Source of the DNA: Lingula anatina
Lineage: Eukaryota > Brachiopoda > Lingulata > Lingulida > Lingulidae
Direction: 5' to 3'
NCBI RefSeq assembly: GCF_001039355.2
Contig: NW_019774681.1
Span: 504,923-538,223, forward strand
DNA: 33,301 bases
Shown here: positions 20,190 to 32,969 of the stretch, in pieces
Position numbering within the stretch: the stretch's first letter is position 1
Layout of the letters: the number at the start of each line of letters is the position of its first letter
Notes under the pieces: generated by a model
What the model was told of the DNA's origin: nothing
Database searches by the model: none
The model's input: only the letters and a program-made list of their open reading frames with translations
Translations under genes and position numbers: made by a program

Positions 20190-21678
20190 TCATTTTCCAG
20201 CTTGTTTCCGCAGCATGATGTAAATCTTTTCTTTGATCCAATCTTTATTTCTGGGGCAATATGTTGTACTGGATTTCTGAAACCTGAAATTGCAGACAAT
20301 ATCTTGGATGTCACTCAAAAAGGCAGAATACCTAATTTTGTATGAAAAATAAATAAATAAATAAATAAATAAATTATTTAAAAAATAAACGCTCTTTATC
20401 AAAACAACTGCTGAACAGCTAAAAAATTTTATTTAAGGAAATCTATGTATGTCAGTCTTTGTGTAAAGTAATCATATAATTTTTTTCTTTTATTGGTTAT
20501 AAGGAATTCATATGTACTCAATGGCTATTTTGATACACTGAAAAGTGTATGATCTGCAACACACAGATTTCTAACCCCATTACAGTTCAACTGCTCTGTT
20601 TAATCGAGATAAAATGTTTAGTTGATACTTACACTAAACAACTAAGATCATGGAGCTGGTCAATGAAATCAAACAATTGGCTGATGTCATAGGTAATGGA
20701 TGGACTCTGAGGATGGGCTTTCTTAAGATGTTCTTCATATATTTTACAAATGCCTGGAATAATATGGTTTATCCATCAACATATATTAACATGTGGACAA
20801 AAATTTCATAAATACCAAATGCAACAAACTCCAGTGAACTTGTCATTTTTCATATTTTTTCTTTACCTGATACAAATCTTTTGGAAAATTTTAATTGTCT
20901 TTGGTAATAGCTGAAATCAACATATATTTTGCCAAAATTAAATCTCAAATTAACTGGTACAGGTTTTCCTCTTAGTATCTGAGTTATGTTAAGTCCACTG
21001 TATATGAATACATATTATGAATGAAGCAATAATTTCACTAGACTTACATATGAGCATAAAATTCAAAGACAACTTCTTACTATAAAAAGTGAATATTTCA
21101 CTAAAACAAAAAATAACATTACCTTCTAGACACTCATTGATAGATTCATAATCTGAATATGTCCTACTATCTGGTTTCTTTGTAGGTTGAATCAATAGAA
21201 TTGTGTGGGACTGAAAAGGCAAAACAAATCAATATTATCAGAACCATGATGCACCCCCCTCCCTTTCCAGGATGGGATAGCACACAAACTTGGACTGAAA
21301 CAAGGATACTTCTGTCTGAATCATTCTGGAACAGAGATATCTTTGCTGACACTGAAATAATATATAAGCTGAGTAGGATCATGATGTAGCCTGAGGCTGA
21401 GATCATCTGATGTGCAGGTAAGGTTTGCCTCAGGTTTCAGCCTTACATAACATTATATTATATATATTATAAATTATTACATAATAATATCCACATTCTG
21501 GAGAAACTGTGCATGACCCGTGCATGACAACATTTGACAATACAGATTACAATGCCAAAGTGGTTCCTTTTTAAGCTGAAAGCAATATAGTATTCAATTA
21601 AAGTGGACAATTAAAATATATCTCACACTCTTCGTCCTCAGTTGGTTAACGCCAGCAATTGCAAAATGTACTCACCAT
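20190..21678 (-). CDS. ERH: ERH, enhancer of rudimentary homologue
   Basis: Four coding exons on the minus strand join in frame to 101 aa: 21678-21676 (ATG only, then GTGAG), 21210-21123, 20753-20633 and 20283-20190. The protein begins [14 protein letters not shown], has [15 protein letters not shown], then [16 protein letters not shown] and DLSCLV, and ends [19 protein letters not shown]. Human ERH is 104 aa and nearly collinear. ERH is a small homodimeric nuclear protein that works with splicing and mRNA-processing partners and supports expression of cell-cycle genes. Exons 2 and 3 hold the conserved N-terminal and central parts; the exon 4 start ([11 protein letters not shown]) is the most diverged section compared with human YRADTQTYQPY. 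The gene is head-to-head with SLC39A9. Confidence 0.97.
20347..20376. repeat. (AAAT)n microsatellite in ERH intron 3
   Basis: About seven AAAT units lie 64 bp upstream, in transcript direction, of the ERH exon 4 acceptor. Confidence 0.9.
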
Positions 21679-22023
21679 AGTCGCTTTATAGAATGCAGCA
21701 CCTGATTAATATTACCACAAAACGAAAGAATCTAAACTCAGCAGAGCAATGGCGTGCAATCGCGAGCTAGAGATTTTACGTGAACACGTGGTAATTTTAA
21801 AAGCACTAAGATGTATAATTCGGTTGGAGTTTATTTGGTGGTATTTTTTTAATTCCAAGACTCAGAATTCATATTGTACTGTTACTTAAATTTGAAATAA
21901 TTCCAATGTTTTATTTGAAGCGGAAGATAACTATCGACATCTAGCGGCCACGACACATTGTTACCGACGGTAATGCTGAATGCGGTTATTACAGGTGCCC
22001 CTTGATTTTCATGTGAACAAATA
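21679..22023. promoter_or_regulatory. Bidirectional promoter of ERH and SLC39A9
   Basis: Only 345 bp separate the two divergent start codons, so both 5' UTRs and promoters must share this interval. It contains an E-box, ACACGTGG, near 21784 and no obvious TATA box. Promoter function is inferred from the gene arrangement. Confidence 0.7.
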
Positions 22024-25000
22024 ATGAACGAAACATGGAGAGTGATCTTGCTATCGCTTGCAATGTTAATAGGTTGTTATGTATCTGGATCCATTCCATT
22101 AGCATTTACCCTGTCAGAGGTGAGAACTTTAAATAATTTCTGTCATGTTCTGTCTTATTTTGTACTGCATGCACGTATGCTGGTACATTGGTAGTATATA
22201 GTTGTTGTGTTGGCAGCCACTGAGTCAGTCACCTTAGTTTTGACGTTAGACAGCGTCCTGTCTAGACTAGTCTGTGTGTCATTGTCGCCGACTGAATGAA
22301 TGTGCGTTGTCGTATGTCCTTCATCAATTACATGTGTATTTAATTAACCGATTACAGTGACGTCATATTTGCTCCGTAACACTAGTCCCGCGGCCATGCT
22401 GGAGGGAATGAACGACGGGGAATAGTAGCGTAAATATAGGTAAACCNATTGTTACCACTTCAGGCAGCCTGTGAACGCTTGTAAAGTTAGTTATCTTCTC
22501 TCGATCAAATAACCTGCAGTAATTCATCATTTTGCTCGGTTAAATATCAAAGAAAATACAGAAAACGAAAACTGAACTACAGACATGGCTTGTTCATGCG
22601 CAGCAGACGATTCCGGTCTCCCTCCAGAATGGCTGCCGTTTGTTTTGATGACGCAGGCTCTAATGGGTCAATACAAAGAACACTAGACATTTATTTAAAA
22701 CCAGTTTCATATATTCTAAATATTTGTGACAGTGAAAAAGTGCCGGTGATGGTGTGTGAGTATTGACGTACTAATGCCAACATAATGTATTTTATCCATT
22801 GGTAACACAAACTCACAATATTTCTCTGCCTTTGTTTAAAAATGCACTGGTTTTGAAAACTTAACTCGGTGTTAAAAAGATGTAAAATCCCATTTTATTA
22901 TAAAAGTGCACAAAAGTCATAAATTAAACTTATAGATACAAATAAGCCAGTAAGTGGAACTCTGTTCTCTGTTGTTGTCATGATTATTATCATGAGTGCT
23001 CATTGGCAGGTACCAATATTAACGTGGTGCATTTGTTTCTTTTATCATTACTTTGAGACTCTTTATGAGTAAATTCTCAAAGCAACCAGAGATGTAATTA
23101 ATATTACATCATGATAATTTTATTCTCTTGAATTTCAGGATAAGTTGAAGTTGGTCACTATTCTAGGAGCTGGTCTTCTTGTAGGGACAGCATTAGCTGT
23201 CATTATTCCAGAGGGAGTTCATACTTTATATGGTAATTACAGCAAAAAAAATTAATTAATTAATAAAAAATGAATAAATAATAAAATAAATAAATATTAT
23301 TCTTATTATGGAATATTCTATTTAAAATAAATAAATAAATATAATTATATATACATGTATAAAAGAAATGGATCATTACCTTTATCTTATAGGCATTGAG
23401 AACTGCATTGAATTTTTTAAAAAGATAATTATGAAATGCTATCGATATAATGTATTTCACTGATTAATTCATAAGCCAGCAGAATAGCTAAAGCATTTGA
23501 TTTTGCAAGTCAAGTCAGCTGTATATTTCATTGGTGTATAATACAACAAAACATAAGCTTTGTTGAGCTTTTGTGTCAATTTCAATAATAAAAAACTAAT
23601 TGGAATATTCTATAAACAATAAGAGATAAAGAAAACAGTGGTTGAAACAATGCCATCTTTTGCAGAGAGTGAACTCCATAAACATGAATCTCACACAGGA
23701 CATGGGCAGGCAGTGCGGCATGTGCTTCAAGAGGTAGCCCAAGTCGCAGCAGACAAGCATGCAGAACATACACATTCAGAAGAGCATGAACATAGCCATG
23801 GAATGGAAATGCATAGTTTGATTGGTGTTGCGCTGGTGCTTGGGTTTGTGTTCATGTTATTAGTGGACCAGTTGGGCAGTGGTGGACATAGCCATGGTGG
23901 TTCATCTGGTAAGGCCACAATAAGTATTGATTCTCCTGTGAACCTGAAGTGATCCAGTTGATGTTGACAAACATCCAAGACAGTAGAATTCTCCCCTAGA
24001 ATAAATAATGCACAATCATTACCTTTATAAAGTAAAAAGATAAATGTGATCTTGCATGGAGGTGCAAAGAACTCATTTATGCTATTGATGTACCATTTGC
24101 ATTTTATAAACGAACTGATTTAAAGCTGAGAAGATTTTAACCAACATATTGTAATTGCAATCTTTCATTTTGTTTGTCATATTTTACAGACCTGGAGTCA
24201 GTTTCAGGAAGTAATGGCAGGAAGAAAATTACAGCAACATTAGGTTTAGTTGTTCATGCTGCAGGTTAGTAATCTAAACTTGGTCAAAATGTTAATGTTG
24301 AATTCTTTTACCTTATAATTTATAATGCGAGATTGATAGCATTGTTGCATTGTCTAAATCTGTTTCTAGTAATTATAAAGCTGTTTGGCTTTATTTTTGC
24401 ATACACTTACTGATACTGGAAATGAGTGGAGCTTACTTATTAAGTATTCATGACTAGCTCATTGTAATGAGCAAATGTAACCATTCTGCTTTTCTACCAA
24501 CCACCATATGAGATACCAAGAAGTCTCACGAATTAATAGTCTTGTAAATCCTGCAAAATCTTGATTTTATGCTCAATAAGCATAAAATCAGGATTTCTGA
24601 AGATTTACAGGAGAGTGGGATCAAATAAATGTAGTGCCATGGGTATTTTTCTGGTGGTTTTATTTTAAGGTTATGTAGAATTAAAGTCTGTCATACAACA
24701 GCACAGATTCACCATGTTTTGAGCAACACTTTTGAATTGCTTTCTGAGAAAATACTCCAGGCAATAGAGTTTCACCCTTATTGCTGAAAAGTAAGCTGAT
24801 ATATGCATGTTTTTTCCTGGTCTTGTACAACATCAGACAGTGGTGAAGGCCTCGTTTAAGCTCAGGTGATTTCCATTGGCATCCTATGTTAAAGGGATAA
24901 TAACTCTTCGTTTTGGTCAAAAAATGAATTTTCCTGGAGTAAGCAACAATTTTCCCATGCTTACCAATGGTTAATGAATGTATTTTTACATTCAAAGTAA

Positions 25001-25479
25001 GTCCCTGGTTTTTTTTCTAAAAAGTTTGTTTTTTTGTTAAAATCTCTTAAGATATTATAACAGAGTATAGCCATCAATGGAGGTCACGTGGTCTGAAGAC
25101 AAGCTCAGATATCAGAATAATAGCTATAACTGCCATTTTTGTGGTAAAACCGAATATATTATATTTCTATGAGTTGTTCAGAATGTTTTTATTGTGAAAT
25201 GTAGATCCCATATGAAGAGTTATTATCCCTTTAAACTGCTCGCAGTCAGCCTGATGAGATGGGTTTTTAGTCAGGTTGGCTTATTTCCTCTGTATGCAGA
25301 TCTCAAAATTAAAGTATATTGATAGGCATTTTGTGTATGCTGTTTGTTTTTCATTTTAGCTGATGGTATTGCCCTTGGTGCTGCAGCCTCCACATCACAG
25401 ACTCATGTTGAAATGATAGTATTTATTGCAATTATGTTACACAAGGTAAATATCTGTGCACTTCACATACATACATACA

Positions 25480-25510
<31 letters not shown>

Positions 25511-26638
25511 GTATTAAATTTAACAGCCCAACCCCCCATCTCTACTTTGAATAAAATTCACCATAGATGAATTATAGCTATCCTGCACACATCTTATATT
25601 TTCCTAAAGTTTATATTTTTGCACATATTCTGCAAAGGTTTTTATCTTTTACTATCCAAACCTTTAACACGATAAAACCCCTAAAATTTTAAGTTTATCT
25701 GTAGAGTACCTGATGGCACTATTTCCTTCTGAGCCTTAGAGTCCAATTTTAATTGCTTAAAAGCATTGGCTTCTTGCAACTTCATGCCAGTAGACTAATG
25801 ATTCCTGAATAGCCTCAATAGGAGAAAATTATATATTGCATAAAAATCCAGGATAGGATAAAATTAATGTTGTTTATCTGAAATGGGGTGCAATACATAT
25901 GAAAATACATACATACATACATGCACACGCACACATGTGCATGCACACACATATTGCTGTAATTGAAGTAATATCATATATATATACAGAATACACTTCG
26001 TAATCAGTTACAACTGTATTTCCAGGCTCCTGCAGCTTTTGGTCTGGTATCTTTTCTCCTGCATGAAGGATTTGAACGTTCCAGGATACGAAAACATTTG
26101 TTCATTTTCTCATTAGCAGCACCAGTTCTAGCTTTAATTACTTTCTTTGGATTAAGTGGGGTAAGTGGTAGCATAACCAATTTGAGATTCCGTGCTTGTA
26201 TCTCTCTTTCACAAAAGTATTTTGGTTGCATCATTTTAAAGGGGCACAATTAAACCATTAAATAAATTTCTTTAATCATATATTGTCATTTGTCTTAATT
26301 CAACAATTACCTTACAAAACTTAACCACTCTGAAGACATTTATTAACAGTTTGCCTAAGAAAACGTGTAAATTGATGTTTTCACCTTTGCAGCAAAGTAA
26401 AGAAGCCCTGTCTTCAGTGAATGCCACAGGTTTAGCAATGTTGTTTAGTGCTGGGACATTCCTCTACGTAGCCACAGTGCATGTCCTTCCTGAGATTGCA
26501 AATATGACCACAAGGACTACTGCTGCCGACGGCAGCGTCATTGTGAGAGAACAAAAAGGATTTAGATTAATAGAACTTGTTTTAATGGTGGTAGGGGCTC
26601 TGCTTCCTCTGATATTGTCATTGGGACATCACCATTAG
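22024..26638 (+). CDS. SLC39A9: SLC39A9 (ZIP9) zinc transporter
   Basis: Seven exons join in frame to 324 aa: 22024-22119, 23139-23232, 23666-23908, 24190-24264, 25360-25445, 26026-26160 and 26393-26638. Human ZIP9 is 307 aa. Recognisable blocks are [14 protein letters not shown] at the first membrane segment, [20 protein letters not shown], a histidine-rich loop (about residues 68-118, [12 protein letters not shown]), [27 protein letters not shown] at 167-180, [15 protein letters not shown] at 194-208 and [20 protein letters not shown], ending LGHHH. The H-A-A-A-D-G and H-K-A-P-A-A motifs in membrane helices 4 and 5 are where ZIP proteins bind the transported metal. ZIP9 moves Zn into the cytosol from the Golgi or cell surface and in vertebrates is also reported as a membrane androgen receptor. 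The acidic/His insertions in exon 3 account for most of the extra length. Confidence 0.97.
22447..22447. other. Ambiguous base in SLC39A9 intron 1
   Basis: A single N lies within the GC-richer start of intron 1. It does not affect coding sequence. Confidence 0.99.
23246..23345. repeat. AATA/TTAA-rich low-complexity tract in SLC39A9 intron 2
   Basis: Repeated TTAA and AAATAAAT units begin just after the exon 2 donor. No function is seen. Confidence 0.8.
24544..24608. repeat. Hairpin in SLC39A9 intron 4
   Basis: GATTTTATGC (24563-24572) pairs with GCATAAAATC (24580-24589) around a 7-base loop. Further pairing outward joins GTAAATC (24544) with GATTTAC (24602). The whole is a 65-bp interrupted stem, perhaps a relic of a small palindromic element. 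Confidence 0.7.
24889..25234. mobile_element. 346-bp TTAA-ended MITE-like element in SLC39A9 intron 4
   Basis: The 21 terminal bases, beginning TTAAAGGGATAATAACTC, are repeated exactly in inverted orientation at 25214-25234. If TTAA is the target-site duplication, the inverted ends are AGGGATAATAACTCTTC. TTAA targets are typical of piggyBac-like transposons, but these ends do not start with the usual CCC. There is no coding capacity, so it is a non-autonomous copy. Confidence 0.8.
25465..25508 (+). repeat. (CATA)n microsatellite in SLC39A9 intron 5
   Basis: About eleven CATA units begin 20 bp after the exon 5 donor. A second, mixed (CATA)n/(CA)n run lies at 25905-25953 in the same intron. 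Confidence 0.95.
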
Positions 26639-26728
26639 TCTGCCACAGTTGCAGTTATGGCTATTTTTTAGATATAAAAAGCATTACAGTTTATATTGTT
26701 CTAAGGCATTCTCAATTTTTTTGACTGA

Positions 26729-26734
26729 AATAAA
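26729..26734 (+). terminator. Polyadenylation signal, SLC39A9
   Basis: AATAAA lies 91 bp after the SLC39A9 stop. Further AATAAA sites near 27580 and 27643 could give a longer 3' UTR. Confidence 0.5.
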
Positions 26735-28064
26735 GTTGTGGAACAACACGTTTTTTAAAGTGGGTGATTTTTCTCAGTTACTACAGCGGAACAAGTTTAT
26801 TCTATAAGAGAAGTAAGAGGTTTTTCATTCTTGGGTTTGAATAGGTTTGCCTGTTTTGAAATATCTGGATGTTTTTGATAAAAACGGGTTTCATAAGTTA
26901 TTTGCCAATGGAGTATGAAGTTATTTAGGGTTTGATATGTTGACCTGTCGCCAGTTACAAAGATACACTTGTGTTCAAAAACTTGGGAGTTTAAAAATTT
27001 TGAAGGTTGGAACCTGTGTGTAATGACTGATATTACTGGTTGTTAAATAGAACTTTGTTGAAAAAGTACCACTGGGATGTATATATGTGGTTCTTATAAG
27101 TGTATAAATAACTTTGTAAAAAGGAAGAAAAAACAATAAGTATAGTTATTCTTTGCTGAGTTGGCTCATCTCTTTATCACATGTTCCTTTGCTAGTTTTT
27201 TTATGTTTTACATACAAATGACAAGTGACATACTAAGTAGAGATGATGTTAAACTTCGTGAATGATCAGGGCAGAAGGCAATAAAGAAGACTTGATGTTG
27301 AGAGCATCATGAACTTATTTGATGACTACTGACTGATATATAAAAGAGTGACTAGTAAGGTGTACATAGAATTTTAATACAAATTAACTTTATATTGTTT
27401 CTTGTTCTGTCTTAACTATTGTTGTTGCTCAATAATATAATTCATGAATAAATGTAAGGTATTTGGCTAATGGCAATTGGATGTGTGCAACATTTTCTGC
27501 TTTAGCAAAGAACTCGAGGTTACAATAAACATATTGCAATAACTCTGAGACATCAACTGTATGAGAATGTTTTATTGTAAATAAAGTATTTTTCACTCTG
27601 GTGCCATGGAAATATTTGTTTGTAATGCAAATCCATTAGTCTGAATAAACAATGAAAGCTCAAGAAAGTCCTATTTGCTTATAACGTTATGTTAATGTTT
27701 TAACTTGTGGGGGGGGATGGCAACACTAAATGAATGCTTTAAATTTTTTGGAAGAGGTAGTATTAGTAAGATGATCATTGAAAATTCTCTGGGAACAGTG
27801 GCAGATTAATGTATCAAACTCTTCAACAGTAGTTGGTCTTGCAACGCGACAGCTGTGACTGATGGCCGCACATCTATTGTTTTGCTCAACAAATGCAATC
27901 TAACCGGCGTGTGTAACTACCTCGTCTAGATGAACTCTCTAATGAAGTGAGGGCGATAAATGGTGCGCGTGGACGTCACGACGTCAGTGTGGCAGGACGT
28001 TGGAAAGTTGGCCAGAGTTTGATCAGATGTGTTTTGTCACAGATGCACGTGTTTGTCCTCCGAA
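26735..28064. other. SLC39A9 3' flank and GALNT-like gene upstream region
   Basis: No coding region is recognised. The right end (about 27840-28064) is GC-richer and contains ACGTCACGACGTCA near 27973-27986, a doubled CRE-like half-site, about 80 bp before the GALNT start codon. This may be promoter sequence. Confidence 0.5.
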
Positions 28065-31000
28065 ATGCGTCGGAATACGAAAATCCTCCTAGTATTTGTG
28101 ATAATTTGGCTTATGGTCATAGTTTACTTTAAAGTGGTATTCGACAGAGGCGAGGTGAGTGTAGTTTTTAGAGACTATGGTAGTTAGTCAATGGCAAGAC
28201 GTGTACTAGTATGTACAGCTGACATTAACTTGGCTTAAGCTCATCTTCATTAGGTGAATTCTTTTACGTATAAATTGCGACCACGTTAGATATTTGTCGT
28301 CCTCAGGTGTAGCTCAGATTGAAATCAATTAGAATAGTGATACAGCCATTAATTTCCTTGGCACTCTGAGTATAAAAATACATTAAAACGAATAAAAGTT
28401 AATTTCTCTAATGAGTCTTATTGAATAAAAATATTCATACTAGGGAATGTAAGTTAACGCTATGCAAACTATTTAAATTTATGAAATGATCAGTCCTTCA
28501 AGATAGAATCAGAATACAAACTAAATAAACTTTTAATTACTAGATGCATTTTCATTGATTGAAAATATATATCACTCAGTGTTTAAGTGCTCTATATCAC
28601 ATTATGTTCGCACTGAATCATCTCTTATTCCACATAAACTCATTAAATCTTTGTATTCTTTTCTGACACAGGAAGTTAATACTGCACTATAACATGAGCT
28701 CTAGGCATTGACTCTATTTAAAAGTCATAGATTCGATGACCCGTTTTAGGGGTACGCATTATGAATGATGCATCTGCATTCTGACAGGGTACTGGCACAT
28801 AAAACCTATTTTAACACAGCTCTGCTGTTTTACTTAAGTTGTGTAGACATTAAAGAGCTTTTGCATTTGAGAGTAAAGTGCCTGACAGTACCACGAAAGC
28901 CATGGTGAATGATAGTTTGCCAAGTCTTATTTTTGACAGATGCAGTTCACCAGGGATATATTTTAGCTATGAGGACCCTAAAGAATATGTCCTTTTGGAT
29001 ATGTCCTCATAATAGTCATAATAATTATGATGCATTTACAATAACATTTGGGTTGGCTCATATAAATTTCATAGTTTACCTTGTGTTTTTATGTTCACAA
29101 ACAAAACTTTTATATATCCTTGGATAATTGTTGAGACAGTGGCATGAACATATGAGCAACTATTTAAGGCTTCCCATGTACATATAAGTGCCAATAAGTG
29201 AAGTTTGTCTTGCAGAATGCAATATGAAGGATACTTCATGTTATTGTTTTAACTTCTTGTTAACTGTATAAAATCTATGACATAAGCACTTCTGTGATAA
29301 CCTTTTCAAATGAATAAGTCCTTGATCTTGAGGTTAATCAATCATCTTCAAAAGATTTTTTCCCCTTGGTTACAGTCCAAAGAATAATGTGGTTTCAAAA
29401 TGTTTCAGATTCTTGCAATATTGATTGGAAAGATGTATTGTTGAGATACGTGTGAATTCAGTCCAGTAGCTTATATTTTCGAAGTTTGAATTTGTATTAT
29501 TCTCTCATAGTGTATGCACATGCACATTTTGCTGTCTGCATATGATTCATGTGGTTTTTTATGTGTTTTTAGATTTATGAGTTGCATATTAAGGTCACAT
29601 ATTAAAATCTTGAATTTTTATTTAAAAATAAGATTGAGTATTTTCTGCATGTAGTTACAGGAGTTCAGTTATATTTATTTCACATAAATGTATTTTGAAT
29701 TTTGGGGGTCTGTAAAAAATTCAAAATAATCCCTCCAATTACTCATAGAAGGTTCCTTTGTGTTTTTATCTAACAACATTTTTTCCTGAAGATATAAAAA
29801 AAATGTCTTAGCCTCTATGCACTTGACCAAAATAAAATGGGAAGCATTGTTATTTCGAATAATTAGAAAGTAAACATTTGAGCTAAGATAAGTATTTACG
29901 ATAAACCAAATATTAATGGAAATGTATCTACTGTTTATGACTTTTTTTATATACACTGAAGACATATCCACTCCATTACATAGTTTTTTAATTTTTGAAA
30001 AACAGTTTCATCTTTCTGAACTTTTTTGGTCGAGTGTATATGAGATATGTAAGCTTGAGAAAAAGTGCATTGACTAAACAACCGATCCGTTTTGAAACTG
30101 CCACGTAGACATTTATCTCAGCTGAGCAATTGTGCCCCCACTTTTGCAGGTGTTCAATGTATTTAATCTGTTTTGTGCATATACCATTTATAAACTTGAG
30201 TTGTGTAATCAGCTTATATACAAATGAAAGTCATGGTTTTTCATTGTTGCAAGTTTGAAGAGCTTCTCATTGCCAGATTTGAGTCCATAATGCTTAAAGA
30301 AAATGCAGCAAATCTTGGGGTTATTTCCTGTCAGAAATTCAGTTCATCCTTGGTTAGCCTGTGCTCACGCTATCTCAAAAATTTGATTATTGACCTAATT
30401 CTCCATTTATCTGTACAACTGGTCATAATGTGAATGGGACTTAAATGTCAGCCTTCACATCGGTTTAGAGCTCTTTACCAATCAATACTTTTCAGGGAAC
30501 AAATCTCAGATTTTTTTCAGAGCGGATTTTTTTGTTTGAAAGACAAAGGAATACATTAGTGTCACAGTTTTAAGGAGTGTGAGGATTTTTGTGAAGGCTC
30601 CAAGTTGTGACATATTTTAATGTTACCTTTTTTTTTTTTAGCTTCTATCACACTAAGTGGTGGTGAAAATGGTTGATGATCATCACATACTGATTGGGTG
30701 ATGTCTGATGGGTTTCAATACATTGTTGAGGAAGTCATAATTGACCATATTCTAAAAAGCATCATCTTCATCATTTTTTCATAACAAAACAAACTCATAA
30801 TGCATTACAGGCAGCATACCATAAAGGTTTTTCATTAATTTTGGAACTTGGAGATGAAGCATTGATCTTATTCTAGAAATGATTTTAAAAAATAGAAAGA
30901 AAAAAGGAAAGGGAATGGTTTTCGTTGCTTAGTCATTACTCACTGTGGTAGAAAAGAGGTCATTTTTTTAAGAGCACATCAAAAACTCTCAAAAGTAGCA

Positions 31001-32969
31001 CTAAAGGAAATCCTGATCTAGTTTAAGCTTTGATATCACATTTCATGTATCCTTGAATAAATTTGTACTGAATATGGCATTCAAATTTGTAAACAGCTGA
31101 GCACTTACGAGAATTGAAATTGCTTTTATGGTGATGCCCTGTTTGTAGTGTGTGATTGTGGGAGTGCAATAGGAAAAAGCCTGCATGTATTCCCAGTGTG
31201 TATTGATCACCCTGAAGGTGGAGGTGTTCTGGGAAAACTTGGTTCTTCAGCACTGCAAGTACTAGCACTTGGATGTAGTACTGAGCCACTAAGATAAGTT
31301 ACACGGGGTAGTATTGATTGAACAGCAGCATACTTTGTTCACTGTGCACAGGGGGTAGATATCTGTTTAAACATATCTGACCTGCTTCAGATGTGTGTAG
31401 AAAGTTTGGCTCGACTTCTTTTAACTTTCACAGGTAAAAGTGTGTTTAATCACCTGTTTTATCTCTGATTTGGTTAGCATGGGCGAATTATGAAATTGAG
31501 ATAAAATGCTGTGAAAGGGGCTATTGCCAGACCTGCTATTTGGAGAAAATTTGGTGTATTTTTCAATTTTTTCCCCTTTTTTCTGAAGTTTTACTTGATT
31601 GATTTCATACCAACAAGCTGCTTTTATCACAGAGGTCATCAAATGTGATTTTGAAACTGTTTAATGTTTGAAATGACAAGTTGCACCTCTTTTATCTTAC
31701 TCCATATTTTTATGGTAGCAGAAGAAAAACCATCCCTTTTATAGAGATGGATGTTCTTATTGTGTTAACTAGGTAGAAGTAGATCGAAAATCAAACCTTG
31801 AATTCTCTGCTGAATCTCTCTGAAACATATTTTCAATGCTTAAAAGTTTCATGGTACTGTATGAATAATAGGCTAATCCATCTGTTCTTAATAAGATATA
31901 ATCTAATTTTCCAATTATCTGAGGATTGCCCTTGTGGTAGTTTGCAAAGACAGTCATTATTTCCTGCATGATTATTTTCAGTTTGAAGAATCTTATTAAC
32001 TTGGCTGGGCTTACAACAAGCTCAGTGCACTGAAGCAGCACACAGTTTGGCTAAAACACAATATGGCTTATTTTATGGATTAAAAAAAATCATTTTTGTC
32101 AGTGTCCATCAACTTGTTATCTAGAATATGATGGAAAAATCTAGGATAAAAACTCGTTGCTGAAATAGTATGCAGACAGGGTGAAAGTTGAAAATAATGC
32201 AGGTAAAAGGAAATGTTGAAATCTAGATATTGCAGGCTCTGCCAAGATATCGCAAACCCGAATATTTCCAGATACAAATTAACCCATTGGTATTAGAGTT
32301 GTATATATACTATATGTATATAAGAATTGTACCTGTTTCCCCTTAATTTGAACAACTATTATCTTGAGATTAAAAAAATACTTTCAGAAAGATTACTTAT
32401 TGCTGAAATTATGTATGTGTCAGAGGTTAACGCACAAATTTCAACACAATTGCTCTTCTGGCCTCGTTATTATGAAGCTGTGGGTATTGGGCTGGCAAGT
32501 CTCAACCAAACTGAGCAAAATGCCAAACTGAGCTCAGAGAGAGTGAAATGAGAGAATTACTGAGGGAATGATTTTGTCACATGAGTTCATGACTTGATAT
32601 TGTTTTAGAAAACAGCCTGGAATTGTTGCACTGACATGGACATTGGCTTGTCAATAAATTGTCAATAATGTACTGACAGTGATCAATATTGTCACACCAT
32701 TCCATTTTCTCTTTCCAGGAAGAAAATAAAGCCTTGAAATTGAAAGAAGAGGCAATTGAAGAAATCAAAAAGACACGGGGGAAGGACCTGACAAATGAAG
32801 ACCCTTCTCTTGACACACGGCTATCGTGGCAATATTTTGATGAAAAAAATTATGTAGATAAGAAAAAGGTCCAACCTGGACAGGATGCTTATGCCAAAAA
32901 TAAATTCAACCAAGTTGCTAGTGATAATATCAAAAGCAATAGAGATGTTCCTGACACAAGAAATTGGCG
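28065..32969 (+). CDS. Polypeptide N-acetylgalactosaminyltransferase, GALNT2/16-like; 5' part only
   Basis: Two coding exons join in frame: 28065-28154 (30 aa, then GTGAGT) and 32719-32969 (83 codons plus two bases, then GTAGGT). The first starts MRRNTKILLVFVIIWLMV, a short basic end followed by one hydrophobic span (about residues 7-22), as in a type II Golgi membrane anchor; human GALNT2 starts MRRRSRMLLCFAFLW. The second encodes a charged stem (residues 31-64) and then the family segment GQDAYAKNKFNQVASD at 84-99 and VPDTR at 107-111, comparable to GQDPYARNKFNQVESD and IPDTR in GALNT2. The glycosyltransferase and lectin domains lie beyond the window. The enzyme would start mucin-type O-glycosylation by adding GalNAc to Ser/Thr. 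Whether it is closer to GALNT2 or to GALNT14/16 needs the catalytic domain. Confidence 0.9.
28155..32718 (+). other. Large first intron of the GALNT-like gene
   Basis: 4.56 kb of AT-rich sequence separates the anchor exon from the stem exon. The short ORFs in it (for example 29675-29971 and 31023-31289) are not recognised and have no repeat or splice context. I see no clear transposable element or RNA gene. Confidence 0.75.
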
